Positions 30,081 through 42,862 of a stretch of DNA of 64,000 nucleotides are shown in pieces. The translations under genes were made by a program, and so were the position numbers. The stretch's first letter is position 1, and each line of letters opens with the position of its first letter. Under the pieces are notes generated by a model, which did not search any database, was not told where the DNA came from, and was given only the letters and a program-made list of their open reading frames with translations. The stretch comes from Rachicladosporium sp. CCFEE 5018 (taxonomy: Eukaryota > Ascomycota > Dothideomycetes > Cladosporiales > Cladosporiaceae), in contig KZ111141.1 of assembly GCA_002077045.2 (NCBI GenBank), positions 60,598 to 124,597 of the forward strand, given 5' to 3'.

Positions 30081-30573
30081 TGATATGTAGTCGCTCTCGA
30101 TAATGGCATGGCTACACGCACGTTGATGTGGCGCGGACTAAATGACCGCTCGATGGAGTGCTCTGGCTCGTCCGCAGCCACGAGTCTAGATCTTAAGGTT
30201 GTCCACTCCAGCGAAACGGAGCTATGAGACCAAGGCAAAGCCGGTCAGCGCTGTAGACGTTACAGTGGTGCCTCCAAGCTGATCAATGTCAGCGAGACCG
30301 CCAAGCGGCGAGACATTATTAGTAATGTCATAGGGTGCTACACTCGGATGAAATCCTCTCGGCTCACGTTCCTGGTATTACGTAGCAGACAGAACTAAAG
30401 CCTTTCTAGTCACTTTGGCAGAGGCGCTGCTTGCATTGTGGCACGTGGGGAAGTGAGAGTATACGGCTGTCAGCGCTTCATTTCATTTTGCCAGCTCCGC
30501 ATGGAGGGCTTTCATCATCACTATCGTGGGCTTTTCAACCAGCCGAACGACGAATCGACACACCGGCTGGTGC
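30081..30573. other. Gene-free spacer, repeat copy
   Basis: Identical to 4891-5383. Nothing recognised. Confidence 0.4.
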
Positions 30574-31931
30574 CTAGTAGTTGTCGGAGCTGCCCTGACC
30601 GTACCCAGCCTGCTCACGCTTCTCGCGGCCCTGGTCGGCGATCTTCTCGTTCTTGAGCATACCGCCAGCCTTCTCCATCAGCTTGCCCATGGTGGAGTCG
30701 CTCTTCTTGTCTTTGCTGTCGTGGTCGCTGGACTTGTTGCCAAAGCTGCGCACGCATGTCAGTGTTGGTGGGCAAGGAGGCAAGAGAGATCAAACTAACC
30801 CGGCTCCTCCCGTTGCGCCAGACCCATAGGAGCTCGAATCAGCACCGGAGTATGCGCCAGTGTTGCTCCCAGTACCGAACCGAGTGTCAGAGGAGTCGAT
30901 GTTGCTCGAGTCACCAGTCTTGTTGCCGTAACTGAGAACGGTCAGTATGTCTCTCCGTGGTTGGTCTGTCTCCAATACTCACCCGGCTCCGCTAGTAGTA
31001 CCTGAGCCGACGCCCGTGCCACCGCTGTACGAGTCGGTGTTGTCAGAGGTACCGAAGCGAGTGTTCGAGTCACTGTCACCACCGAAGCCTGAGCTAGTCT
31101 TGTTACCGTAGCCGGCCATGGTCAGCAATATTCTTATACAACAACAGATTATAGAGCAGTCAAAAGTAGACGTCACAAGACGGTGGAAGAAGGCAGACAA
31201 GCTTCAAAGAAAGCGTGATCACTTACATTTCCAGTGCGGCCCGAGGAGCTCAAGTCATTGTCGCGCCCGCTGCCAAGGCCAGACGATCCGCCGTAGCTGT
31301 CGCTGGTGTCGCGGCCGGTGTTAGACGAGCCGAAGTTGTCACTGGTGTCACGACTACTGCCGAGTCCTGAGGTACCCGATGATCCGTATGAGTCGGTGTT
31401 GCCACGACCAGAGGAGCCATAGCTGTCGTTGTTGTCGCGACCGCTTCCTAGACCTGAGGTATTGGACGAGCCATATGAATCGGTGTTATCGCGGCCACTG
31501 CCAAGACCGCTGGTACCTGACGATCCGTAGTTGTCACTGGTATCACGCCCGGAAGACCCGTAAGAATCGTTGTTGTCGCGACCGCCGCTCAGGCCTGAGG
31601 ATCCGTAGCTGCTGTCATTGTTGCCACTTCCAGACAGGCCTCCAGCACCTGAGCTGCCATACGAGTTCTCGTTGTCACGACCGGAGCCGGTGAGACGCTC
31701 CGCACCATCACGAACGCGATCGCCCGTCTGCAGACTGATAAGCCATTGCTTGGCTCGCCAATGAGAGTGATATGAGGACGTACGCTGGACGTGTTGTTGT
31801 CACTGCCGAAGGTATCGTTGCCTTGGCGGCCGGAGGAACCTACATGTACATGATAAGCTGCTGCGCGGCCAATAGCAGCTGGGTATGGTGAGTGGGCTAC
31901 CGTAAGAATCGTTGTTGTCGTTGTAAGACAT
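30574..31931 (-). CDS. Ddr48/CsbD-like YGSS-repeat stress protein, identical copy
   Basis: Identical to the gene at 5384-6741 and modelled with the same six exons: 31901-31931, 31784-31839, 31227-31727, 30983-31098, 30800-30931 and 30574-30745. It encodes 335 residues with about nine YGSS repeats and a CsbD-like helical C-terminus. The internal ATG in the long intron is at 31119. Perfect identity in a repeat-rich gene, beside blocks that differ by several percent, suggests the same contig sequence was used twice or a very recent copy. Confidence 0.68.
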
Positions 31932-33179
31932 GATGATGGCTGTTGATGTGTTTGGTAGTGAGCTTTGATTGATCGAATGTGCCTTGGGTAAGTATCGTAA
32001 GGAGACTGAAGGAAGGATGGAGAGCTTAAGAGAGTGGGAACTACTGCTTTCCTCTCGGCCAGGTTTCAGGCCAGGCTCGCGGTCATGGGCAATGGCGTCA
32101 CAGCGCCTAGCAGCGCTTGCTTCCAGCTTACGACAGCCAGTCTAGGGCATATCAAGTTGCTAGCCTACCGCCACGTGCGTATCGGGTTCCAGCAATGTCA
32201 TGCCGAAGGGGCATCTCAGCTGAAGATCACATGCGTAGCTATTATGCGTAGAGTTCTGGGCTCGCCTGAGCTGCCCTGCTTTTGCCTTCGACCTAGCTTG
32301 AAACCCACATGAGCTTGACTGCGGACGCGCGAAAGCGGGCATAGCCTGTAGTTGTGCAAGCGGGGTGTGGTAGCTCTGTCCCTCGACCGGATCCTGGCAC
32401 GCCAATGCAATCTGAGCGGCGGTGAGCATCGGTCGACGTTGGATCAGTGTCGTGGAGCATGTATGCTGATCACGACTGCTGCGTGTAGCGATCTGCAGCG
32501 CCGTCGATTGTACACTGAGCGAAACTGGGAAAATGATCGTTGCGTGAAGTTGAGCTACCCCGCTGACGCAATTCCTGCAAGTCGACAATGCCAAGGCGTA
32601 TCGGTGCCTGCCAAGACGAATAAGGCAGACCCCGATAGAAGAGACAGCCCAGGGGTCGCTTCGATGAGAGAGGTATGATGAAATAATGTTCTGCGATTTG
32701 ACCACAACAGTAGAGATCTTGTAGGCTCCGTACTCGACAGAGATCGTCCACTGGCCGATACCGATTGCAATATTGAATCCTCTCGAGGTGCAACAAGAGC
32801 GAGGATCTGCACTCGAGACAGTTGATCACTCCGGGTATCTGAAGTCTGACACACTCCTGTGCTTCGCTCGACATGGTGGTGACCGGCATCTACCGCAGTG
32901 GAGAAACAGGCGCGAAAGCTGAATGTCCTCTCTGAATTTATGCTTCTCACAGACGTGCAGGGCGTTCTTTCACTGCTGCAGCAGAGGTGATAGCAGCCCC
33001 ATCAGCCTTCCTGATTTCGTGAGAGACAAGTACAACGTCCAATGGGTCGGATGTGCAGGTCTTTCATTCTGAGGCCACTCACTTGGAGGTCGCCTCGTCG
33101 GAGTCGCTCAAAGCTCTCTCACTCGGGACTTACACTCAGAAGCCCCTCGCTCAGTCCAGCGATGCGTTCGAGACGCTCA

Positions 33180-34264
33180 GCATGGTGGTGCCTCACTCTT
33201 CGACCTGTGGAGTCTAATCGCTCGTGTCTCGTCAAAGGCTACATGATCGTCGGCTTCAGGCTGGGATGTCAGCGCATCACCAAGATCACAACAGAAGCAC
33301 GAACTGTTCGTCTTCCCACGTGTCTCGTCAATGTAGTGTTACTCCTTGTCATCGATGAGCATGCCTTGCACTTCGCCCCTAGAGGAAGCATTCGCATGGG
33401 CGATCCGGATCTCGCGTAGCACGATTGCGGTCTCCAGCATATCGACCATGTAGGCATGGATCCCGATATCACATCCGTCCATGTCAATGTCGGACTCCCA
33501 CTAAAAGAGAGTGAGGTCGACATCGATGTCTTGCACGAACCCGAGGACCAGATCGTCACTGCTGCAAGCAATCTGCACTGCATGCCCGCACCAATTCTGC
33601 GTCAGAAGGGCGCCTTGCAGTGGCGTTGAACGGCCGTCATGCCCGAATCCCTTTGCATAAGGCGACTAGCTCATGATCTTAGCGGCGCGGCCGCCATCAA
33701 AGATTGCAACGCAGTCTTTGGATTCAACGTACTTCAGGTTGCCTCGCTCGTTACGCTTCTTTGCCAGCGGGTCAGCTGGCATCCGCTGGCTGACAGGCAC
33801 GCCATTGCTGCCGATGTCCGCTGGCCAGTTCTTCGCGGCAACAGCGTGTGCAAGGCTCGGCTTCGCCTGCCAAATGAGCAGAGGATCTGCCACAGGTTCT
33901 TGTCCGTGAGCTTCACTTGTGCTGGCGGCGACTTGGCCAGCGTGAATGTTGAGTGGATGCAGTTATAGAGCGGCAATGCACCGGTATAGAGCCCATCGGA
34001 TTCCTGGTGGCGCGCTAGTTGAGCAAAGGCCGACGCTTGGGGCATTTGTGTGCTCGTAGGCCACATGGAACGCTGTTCCGTCGATTGATGGAGCGGCGCC
34101 GAACGGTTTTGCACTGGAGCAGCCTGGCAGACATCATACTCTGTGGGCACAGTACCGGGCTGAGTAGTGACTGGGAGACCATGAGCGGGGTCAATTGGCA
34201 GCTGCTTGGTCAGGACTGAACGTCGCCCCGGTGTTGGACTGGCTGAGATCGGGTTACTTATCAT
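33180..34264 (-). pseudogene. Decayed coding-like stretch, repeat copy
   Basis: Identical to 7990-9074, with the same frame shift near 33890 and the same in-frame TAG/TAA codons. Family unknown. Confidence 0.33.
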
Positions 34265-34753
34265 TGTCGAGTCCGGCCGTCGCGAGGTGGAGATGAGGCG
34301 ACATCACACGCAAGCCCATGGCACGGTCGGTTGTAGCGGGAACGCAAGAGAGCATTTGAAGAGAGGAAATGCCTTCTTTACCTACGTAACCCTGATCGAC
34401 CATGTAATGAGACTGGTGACTAAGGGCGAAGTGCAGAAGCCAGCTTATCATCTTGTCGAGCGCCAGCCTACTGCCAGAACGAGGTCAGGAAGCAGGTGTC
34501 CTCAAGATCGCGCACAGCTCCCCCGCGTGGACAGTACTCCAATAATCATGGCTGCACCATGAAATGCCGGATCATTCAGCCGTCGAGGAGGTATTGAATA
34601 ATTGACAAGTCACACAATGGCGATTCGCAGATGAGGCAGCTTTCAAATAGGTAGCTCACCTGCCGTGAGATCGTTCAATTAAGGATCGCTCAGTCAAAGG
34701 TGCCTCACTCGTACGTCACGCACTTCGATGTTGCTCTCTCGTAGGCTGCTCGA

Positions 34754-35181
34754 TCAGAGATCGCCCACTCGTAAGCCGCGCGTCTCGGGGTCGTCAACCC
34801 TGCGAGCGATAAAGACTACGTGCTCGATCACCGCAACAGCGACGCGTTTCGTAGATTCTAACAAGCGCACCGGCTCGAGGTCCTCAGTGCGCTTCTCCAC
34901 CGTCTCAGCACACTTCAAAACCATACGTGCGCCGTCGTCTCACTCACAGCAGGATCGAACGCGTCGAAGTGGTCTTGACCGGCGCGGCCTACTGCCCAGT
35001 AGATGAAGCAGCCGTATGTGGGTGCAGTTTTGACAGTGAATAGGGCAGCTGATAAGTCGATCCGCCCATCGGTGAATAACACACTGAGGTGATTAGGCAA
35101 CTCGGTGAAACGCTGAGTGACACCACGCTTGTCGTCAGATTTTCGAACGCATGTATTTGACCAGACTACTCGAGCGCCCAA
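34754..35181 (-). pseudogene. Second decayed coding-like stretch, repeat copy
   Basis: Identical to 9564-9991, with the same break near 34935. Family unknown. Confidence 0.3.
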
Positions 35182-36868
35182 ACCTTACAAAACATAGCAA
35201 TGTGTGCGACCCGACGATGGATAAGGTCCGTACAGTGCCACCACGGGCCCCTGATAAGTGACTAATCCAGGAGCCGTGCTGCCTTTAGAATATGCTGCTG
35301 CTGATGGCACCTGAAGGAGGTAGGGAAACTCAGGAGCACTCAGAGAGCCTGCTGCGGGACACCGCCAAATGAACGGTGACTTGTATAGGTTGTCGCCTGA
35401 CCTGATATGACCCTCACCCGCGAAGAAAGTTCACGGGCGCCAAAGCCTCACCTAGCTTCACGTGAGCTCCAGTGGTTCACCTTTCTGCTCCAGAAAATAG
35501 CGTTTGCTCCGATGAGCTGCTGTCCATACCGCAGATCTGCGACAAAAGCGAAACGTGGTGGAGCTGATCCTGTCGCGCGATCGACAGTCTCCAGCTGAGT
35601 ATCAATCGTCTCATGTGATGCTTCTTTCTGTCTTCACCGTTGCCAGTGGACGGTCCAAGCCATGCTCAATACAATCTGGGTATTCGATGGCTCCGATTAT
35701 CGAGATTTTCAGCTGGAAGCGAGGCTGGTGCTACGAGAGCGAGGTAGGACGCCGGGGGAAAAGGACTGGAGCGTAGAATATGCCGTCCAGGTGAGTAGGA
35801 GGTCGGGCCAAGGAAGCGCTGTTTGCGCGAAAAGCCGATCGCTGTAGAGCTACCGCAGACTGCTGCTACCTTTCAGCTGGATCACGGTGTGATGTCTGAG
35901 GCGTAGTGCTCTGCTGCGCTTGGCCCGCAAGTCCGTCGATCTGAAATTGTCCAGGAACTGGCGGTTTGTCCTGATGCTAAGGTTGTGTTCGACTTTGTGA
36001 CTTCTGCTGAGTTCACCGGAGCATTCTCCTTAGCCGTGCTGCCAAATGTAATGTCATCCTGTGTTGACTGAGCTGCACTCACAAACGCGCCTGTCTCGCG
36101 TGGTTTGTGGGTCGGATTATCGCCGGCGAAGTCGGTGACCTTCACAATGGTCCTGTCGTGAAGCGTGACCGGCACTCACTTCACAAGATTGCCGTAATCG
36201 GGGTCGGCTAATGAGTTCAATGCTCCGTACTTACATGCCACCATGCCTAACGATAGCCTAGCATCAGCTTCGATGCAGGTTGACTTCGTCTTTGGGATTG
36301 CGTGCAAGGCAGAAGTAGCAGCCAAGAACTTGGAGGCCTATCACAACCTTCGCGGCCTGATTTGTTCCGAATCTGACGCCGCACATGTGCGTAGGAGGCT
36401 CGGACCTAGCGCGACTCTTCTCTTTGCGCGGCGCGCAAGCGCATTCTGCTGTCAAAAGCCTCTGTGAAGTTGGCACAAGTGTGTAGGACACTGACAGATC
36501 TTCGCCCAATTCTAGCCAATCGCAGCGGCTGTGTAATTAAGGTGAATCTGACTGTGATTTTGACAACTCACGACTCCGAGACCTCGAGTACTTTGCGCTG
36601 TGGATCCGTGAGTTTGGCGTTTGCGAAACTCCAACATCTGCAGCCATGGATAATCGTTGGTCTTCCGTTGTTGCACTGCTCGATCGTGGCTACTGGTGTT
36701 TTGCAGCGGACGATATACCTCAGACATCCAAGTGCAGATCGTTAGCCATGGTATGAGTCGCCTGATCCTGAGGCAAGGCCCTCTCCGGCGTTAAGACTAT
36801 CAGAATTGACGAGTCTCCAATCCTGTCCCGCAGCAATATTGTGCCGATCTCAAGCCTTGACAGCGTGT

Positions 36869-37597
36869 TCACCGAGCCTTCTTGCTTCCTTCTGCTCTGC
36901 TCTTCTGCGTCAAAGCCCCAGTGATTGTCCCATACGCATCGTAGAGCACCCACAACGGAATCCACACCCATATCGTGTTGAAAAAGAACAGGTACACCCA
37001 AGTATACATCCACACGTCCGTGTTCAGATTCGGGCTCCCACTCAGCCATTCCGGCGCAAAAGTCATCCACCCTCCATAAAGCTCCCCAGTAGCCAGCACG
37101 ATCATCCAGAACGAAGTGTCCGCCCTCTTCTTCGCAAGCCCATGGCAGATCCAGACAGCCATCGGCCCAGCCACGAACACGGTCAGAAGCTCGAGTGAGA
37201 TGACCGTCAAGTCACTCCCGCCCCACCTCTTGTCTGCGCGTGCATATTCTCTCCACAGTGCACTGAACGGCGAAGTGCCATACTCCGCTCCATAGAGTCT
37301 CGTGTGGTCGCCGAGGAAAGATACGCCGGCTGGCAGAAACTCTGATCCTAATGCTTTACCCTCGAGCAGGGTCGCGGAGCTGAAGAAGCAATTATAGAGG
37401 TAGCTGCCTTCGAGTATGAAGTGAATGAGTGCATCTGTTGCGTGCCAGATGAAGAGGAAGCGCGTCTTGGAAGACGAAGATGCTGGCAGGAATCGTAGTG
37501 AAGAAAGATAGCCGAGCAGAAGTATCGCCAGTGTGGAGGCGAGGGAGAGCACTGTGGTGAGGCTTATGATCTGAGGACTCTCGGCAGAGTGCGACAT
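36869..37597 (-). CDS. EBP/EXPERA-domain membrane protein, second copy
   Basis: A 242-residue single-exon homologue of the gene at 11679-12407, lying just beyond the point where perfect identity ends. The two proteins differ at only a few positions (for example Gly to Ser at 7, Phe to Ser at 43, Leu to Phe near 111, Arg to Gly at 223). The pocket residues H59, E63, E136, T139, N207 and W210 are all kept. The gene sits 217 bp downstream of the glycerol kinase stop, as in the other copy. Confidence 0.82.
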   Translation of the reverse strand: MSHSAESPQIISLTTVLSLASTLAILLLGYLSSLRFLPASSSSKTRFLFIWHATDALIHFILEGSYLYNCFFSSATLLEGKALGSEFLPAGVSFLGDHTRLYGAEYGTSPFSALWREYARADKRWGGSDLTVISLELLTVFVAGPMAVWICHGLAKKRADTSFWMIVLATGELYGGWMTFAPEWLSGSPNLNTDVWMYTWVYLFFFNTIWVWIPLWVLYDAYGTITGALTQKSRAEGSKKAR

Positions 37598-37814
37598 GTT
37601 TGATCAAGTACCTACACAGCAGCGCATATGATCGCACTGAGAGAGCGTTGACCTGTTGGGAAGCAGCGCGAATAATGAAGGTGGACAGAACGATGTACTT
37701 TAGTGCTGCGTCTGTGCACTGCAGTGCACGTCGAAGGGGTGGACACGCCAAACACCAGCTACGTAAGCAGGACCGATGGCTTTCCAAGAGCAGATTTTGG
37801 GGCGCTGTATTCAA

Positions 37815-39539
37815 CTACAAACTCGCCGCTACCTGACCCTCCTTCTTCGACTCCTCACTCAGCTCCTTCGCAGCCTGCTCATCACCCTCCTCCTTCTCCT
37901 CCTCAGCAACCCACCCCTTACACATACTCACAGCTCGCTCCCACTTCTTGAACATCTTCGCACTATCCTTCGCATTCATCTTCGGCTGAAACGTAGTCTG
38001 TCCAGCCGTGTTCACCTCCTTCAGCTCATCGAAGGTCTTCCACACCCCTGACGCAAAGCCTGCTGCAATCGCAGCGCCCAATGCTGTTGTTTCTCGCATC
38101 TTTGGTCGGACGATCGGTATCGAGACGAGATCGGCCTGGGTCTGCATACAGAGTTCTGAGTTGCTCATACCGCCGTCGACACGGAGCTCGGAGAGCTTGT
38201 GGCCGCTGTCTTTCTCCATTGCGTCGAGGATGGCTTTTGTCTGGTAGCAGACTGCCTCGAGAGTTGCTCGGGCGATGTGGCCGCGCTCAGTGTGGTGGGA
38301 CAAGCCGACTGTGCGCTGTCAGTACTTCGAAGATCGCAAACTGCACGACTCGACTTACAAATGGTGCCTTGGGCATCATCAATCCAGTATGGTGCAAAGA
38401 GTCCGCTGAACGCTGTCACGAACACAAGGCCGCCGTTGTCCGACACCGTTTCTGCGAGCTCGCTGATCTTGTGCGATTGACTGCTGAAGCCCAGATTGTT
38501 CATTAGGAACTTCACGCCAGACCCCGCCACTGCTATGCTGCCCTCGAGTGCGTACACTGGCTTGCCGTCGAAGTTATATGCCACTGTCGCGAGCAAGCCG
38601 TGCGTTGAGATCACAGGCTTCGTTCCGACATTGTACAGTAGGAAGCAGCCAGTGCCGTAAGTGTTCTTCGCGTGTCCAGGCTCGAAGCCCTTCTGCCCGA
38701 CGAGCGCGGCAGATTGGTCGCCCAGGCAGCCTGTGATCGGGAATCCGCTCAGCACGCCTGAGGTGAGCTTCCCGAATGCTTTCTCATCTGCTGACCGCAC
38801 GATCTCGGGCATGTGGACTTTCCGTAGATCGAACTCGTACGAGAAGAAGTCAATGGTCTTGTCGCTGTATTTCAATGAGTGGATGTCCATGAACATGGTC
38901 CGACTGGCGTTCGTGGGATCTGAGACGAAGACATTGTTCTTAGGACCGCCGTTCAGCTTGTAGATCAGCCATGCATCGATCGTGCCGAATGCGAGATTGC
39001 CAGCTTCGTAGGCCTTGCGGACCTTCTCCTCGTTCCGGAGAAGCCAGAGTAACTTCGTGACAGAAGGGTATGTCGAGATCGGTAGGCCACAGATATCTTG
39101 GAGCTTGTCGCTACCTTCCCGTGCCTTGAGCTCTCGTGCCAATGCAGCAGTCCTGGTGTCTGTCCAGACTATAGCATTGTACAACGGCTCTCCCGACTTG
39201 ATGTCCCAGCATACTGTTGTCTCACGTTGGTTGGTAATGCCAACAGCTTTGATGCTCTCCTTCTTGTGCCCGTCCTTCTCGAAGATCTTGAGAGCTCCCT
39301 CGATACAGTTCTCTACGGACGTAACGATTTCATTGGGATCATGCTCGTGCCAGCTTCGCGTTGTTAGTTGAAGGCAAGGGAAGGAAGTTTGGCTAGACGT
39401 ACCCAGGATTGGGATATCTCTGGCGGAACTCCTCTTGGTGCACAGCTACTGGCTCACCCTGCTTGTCGAAGATGAGGAAACGCGAGCTCGTCGTTCCCTG
39501 ATCGATCGACCCCACGAAGACCTCTTCAGACTGTGCCAT
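37815..39539 (-). CDS. GUT1: Glycerol kinase, complete copy
   Basis: A complete 541-residue glycerol kinase with exons 39403-39539, 38359-39353 and 37815-38308. From 37826 it is identical to the partial gene at 1-1714. It differs at about eight residues from 12625-14349 (for example Arg instead of Ile before YPNPG, and Glu instead of Lys in KAREGSDKL). All FGGY motifs and both introns are present. It is divergent from the aquaglyceroporin at 41307. Confidence 0.95.
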
Positions 39540-41306
39540 GTTTGCAGTACTTGATAGCGATGAAGTACCTGAAGCTCTCGCGGATATACCCAAACAACGA
39601 GCAAAAGACCAAGGAGATTGAACAACAGGAATTGTATGCGCCTGCAACAGAACGCGATGACCCTGACCACAATTACGTTCTATGCGACAAGCTGCTGTAG
39701 GTGCGGGCAGCTTGCCAGACGCATGTGACAGTCCACGACAGGTGGAGAACCCTCTCTGCCATGCCGAGCCATGTGATCTCCAGAGGGCTGGCATGCGAGT
39801 CGCTTGGTCGGCTTCTTCACCCCACCAGATGACTGCTTCGAGGTGATGGACTGCTGAGCTTCTTGGCTACGCGCTCCACAGCAATCCTACGACTCCACGC
39901 GGCGTGATGTCGGCGGTGCCCGCGTGAGCACACGACCAAAGGGGATGCGCGGCCGATGTTGGTGGAGAAGAGGGGGGATTCTGCGCTCCTCAGGCATACT
40001 GCCAAGCATAGATTGCGGGGCAGTGGAAAGCCGAGCGGAAAGCCCCGCTACGTGGCGTTTCGTGCCTGGCGATCGGTAACGCCATCGATCGACTTCGAAG
40101 AACCTTACGAAATAGTCCAGCTCGTGTAGGCGTACTCGTTCTCTCCAACCGTCCAAATGATCGTTCGACCAGAGACCAACTCTATCCATCTGCTCTCGCG
40201 CCTCGACTGCCTACGCTACTCTTTCTGTGCAACGCGATAGTTCAACGGTGCTTATGCCGAGAGTTTCGTACCAACCCCATGGTGGCGACGGCTGACGACC
40301 CGCTACTGGATGCACGCGGATGCATGTCAGAACGTTGCGGGGAAGTGGAACCTTTGTCGATCCAGTTCACGATGTGTGAATGTGGAGGACCGGGAAGTGG
40401 AATGGCTTTCTGCTGGGCGAACCGGCCATCAAGACTCGAACATCTGTGCGATCAAGTCGGACAGAACCCGACATATGTGCCTGTCCTGTCGATTCCTGTC
40501 TTCGAGGAGGGCATTGAACGATAGCTAGCTGCATTGAGGGATACAAAGCTCCAGGTTTCGAGTAACAGCTAAATGACAGACTGCTGGGCGAATGGACTAG
40601 GCCCTCAATACTTCACTCGAAGTACACGGCATGGCCGCAATACCCCGTCAGCCGTTCGCACTACCCGACTCCAAGCTTCGAGCAATGTCACGTTGCCAAC
40701 CGCTACACGTGCGTAACGTCTTGGAGCATGGCTAGCTGCATACTCAGTACTACTGCAAGCGCCGAATTGCATCCTTTGTCTAACAGAAACTACGGCATGC
40801 TGTCCAAAGTAGACTTCGGCTCTCGAGGTGAGACATTTACCGCGCCTCTGAACGTAATGCAGGACAGTCCAGTTGCACAGTGCGGAGAGTTTCAACACGA
40901 GGAGTCGAGCGTCGTCACGATCTTGATAAGGCTTCCTCTAGGAATCTCGCGGCTTCTAGCACAAGGTCATCCGACTCGGACGTGTTCGCGTCTCGAGTGA
41001 AAGACCCCTCGTGCGCTTATTTCCATTGCTAATCGAGGATCCATTACCCTGCAGTCGTGGTCTTGGACGCCGGCATGCGGGAGGACGGCTGTTACTCCAC
41101 CTGCACGTCTCTCGGATAGCTTGCCCGATCACATAGTCGGCGCTACCTCGCAATCACTCGAGGATTACTGGGCAATCGTCAAAAGACGCTTTGGTTGCAC
41201 TCGATGGTCTTGAGTAACTCTCGTGTGCACTGTTCATATACTTTCGTACTGGATAGCGGCCTGACGACTCCACTCTGAGATCGACACTCATATTCACCAT
41301 TTCGAC
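39540..41306. promoter_or_regulatory. Shared divergent promoter, repeat copy
   Basis: Identical to 1715-3481. No gene is seen; it carries the promoters of GUT1 and the aquaglyceroporin. Confidence 0.5.
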
Positions 41307-42464
41307 ATGGACTCATCTCACGAGGACATGATCAAATCGGCCTCCGTGCCTACCCTGCCGTCTCATATCATCACATCACACCTTGAACACAAGCGAGCAG
41401 AAAGTGATAGCACAGAGGCTACATCAAAGCCGTCGCCGTTCGCTGAGACTGGTCCAACGATCAATCGAAGCAAAACGAAAGATGTAATTGCCAAAAAGAA
41501 GGCGTTGAACTCGGGGCTGCGATGGCCTCGGATACGGCGGACCTTTCGAGAGGCTCTGTCCGAGTTCATGGGCACTTTCATCCTAATCATGTTCGGTGAT
41601 GGAGTTGTCGCTCAAGTGGTCTTGAGTGGTGGTAAGAACGGTGCGTACCAGTCGATCTCGTGGGGATGGGTTAGTGGAAGCTCTTTCATGGAAGTCAAAG
41701 ATCGGACTGCTGACCTCAAACAGGGCATTGGCGTCATGCTGGGAGTATACGCCAGTGGTATCTCGGGTGCACACATTAACCCAGCCGTCACCTTCGCAAA
41801 TTGTCTCTTCCGGAAGTTTCCATGGAAGAAGTTTCCGATCTATGCATCCGCCCAAGTCCTGGGCGCCTTCTGCGCATCTGGTGTCGTCTATGCCAACTAC
41901 AAGTCAGCGATCGACGTCTATGAGGGAGGACCTAACATCCGGACAGTACCAGGCTTTTCGGAAACTGCTAGTGCTGGCATCTTCTGCACATACCCTGCTG
42001 CGTTCATGACAAAAACTGGACAGTTCTTCTCCGAGTTCATCGCCAGCACGCTGCTGATGTTCTGCATCTATGCTCTCAAGGACGACAACAACATTGGTGC
42101 TGGTGCCCTGACACCCTTGGGCCTATTCTTCATCATCTTCGGCATCGGTGCATGCTTCGGCTGGGAGACTGGCTACGCCATCAACCTTGCTCGTGACTTT
42201 GGTCCACGTCTCATGTCATACTTCCTCGGGTACGGTCACGAAGTCTGGTCAGCAGGCAACTACTACTTCTGGGTGCCCATGATCTCGCCGTTCTTCGGTT
42301 GTGCTTTCGGTGGCTTCTTGTATGATCTGCTGCTCTTCACTGGTGAGAGCCCGATCAACACGCCGTACCTTGGCTTGTATCGGTTCATCCCAGGCATGAG
42401 GCATGCGTATGATGGCATGACGTGGAGGGAAGAGGACATGAAGGAGGAGGACAGCGCTGTCTAA
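41307..42464 (+). CDS. Aquaglyceroporin, copy identical to 3482-4639
   Basis: The same 367-residue spliced product, with the 54-nt in-frame intron at 41670-41723, canonical NPA and NLA-R-D motifs. Unlike the copy at 3482, the downstream sequence is intact here and continues collinearly into RPB9, so this is probably the correct context for that allele. Confidence 0.92.
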   Translation: MDSSHEDMIKSASVPTLPSHIITSHLEHKRAESDSTEATSKPSPFAETGPTINRSKTKDVIAKKKALNSGLRWPRIRRTFREALSEFMGTFILIMFGDGVVAQVVLSGGKNGAYQSISWGWVSGSSFMEVKDRTADLKQGIGVMLGVYASGISGAHINPAVTFANCLFRKFPWKKFPIYASAQVLGAFCASGVVYANYKSAIDVYEGGPNIRTVPGFSETASAGIFCTYPAAFMTKTGQFFSEFIASTLLMFCIYALKDDNNIGAGALTPLGLFFIIFGIGACFGWETGYAINLARDFGPRLMSYFLGYGHEVWSAGNYYFWVPMISPFFGCAFGGFLYDLLLFTGESPINTPYLGLYRFIPGMRHAYDGMTWREEDMKEEDSAV

Positions 42465-42862
42465 GAGCGAAAGAAAGCAGTCCTGAGACATGCATACCTT
42501 CCTGTATATACTTACGTGCTCATGCAAGACGATTCGTCGTTCGACTGACTTCATCACTACCTAACTTCGTTCTTGGAATGTGATGCTTCAGGACATGATC
42601 TTGCTATGCTCATATACTGCAATGATGCCGTCCTCACTTCCAGACGATCAATTGAGATTAGGAGCAAAGAAAGGCGAGCTTACATCCATTCACTCCATCC
42701 ATAGTGTGGTCCGGTCCGCAGCCTCCCGCAGTGACTCCGTGCTTGGGTGTTGACTTTCACGTGCATATCGCGACTCATTACACATTACTAACCTTGCCAC
42801 TGCTACACCCCATTACAACTCCTGGCGCATTCCGCACTATACTCCAAAGCATATCGCCCACC
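42465..42862. other. Spacer with RPB9 promoter, second copy
   Basis: About 400 bp homologous to 17256-17653 with a few percent differences. No gene is seen. Confidence 0.4.

Larger units (their letters stand above)
29934..36694. repeat. Identical long repeat, copy 2 (YGSS gene region)
   Basis: Partner of 4744-11504. The left end coincides with the second gap; the first mismatch is at 36695. Confidence 0.9.
31932..36868. other. About 4.9 kb without an intact gene, repeat copy
   Basis: Identical to 6742-11504 over 31932-36694; the remaining 174 bp differ slightly. It contains the same decayed coding-like stretches and no intact gene. Confidence 0.5.
37826..42468. repeat. Identical long repeat, copy 2 (GUT1-aquaglyceroporin)
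   Basis: Partner of 1-4643. Here both flanks are continuous sequence, so this is the better supported context. Confidence 0.9.
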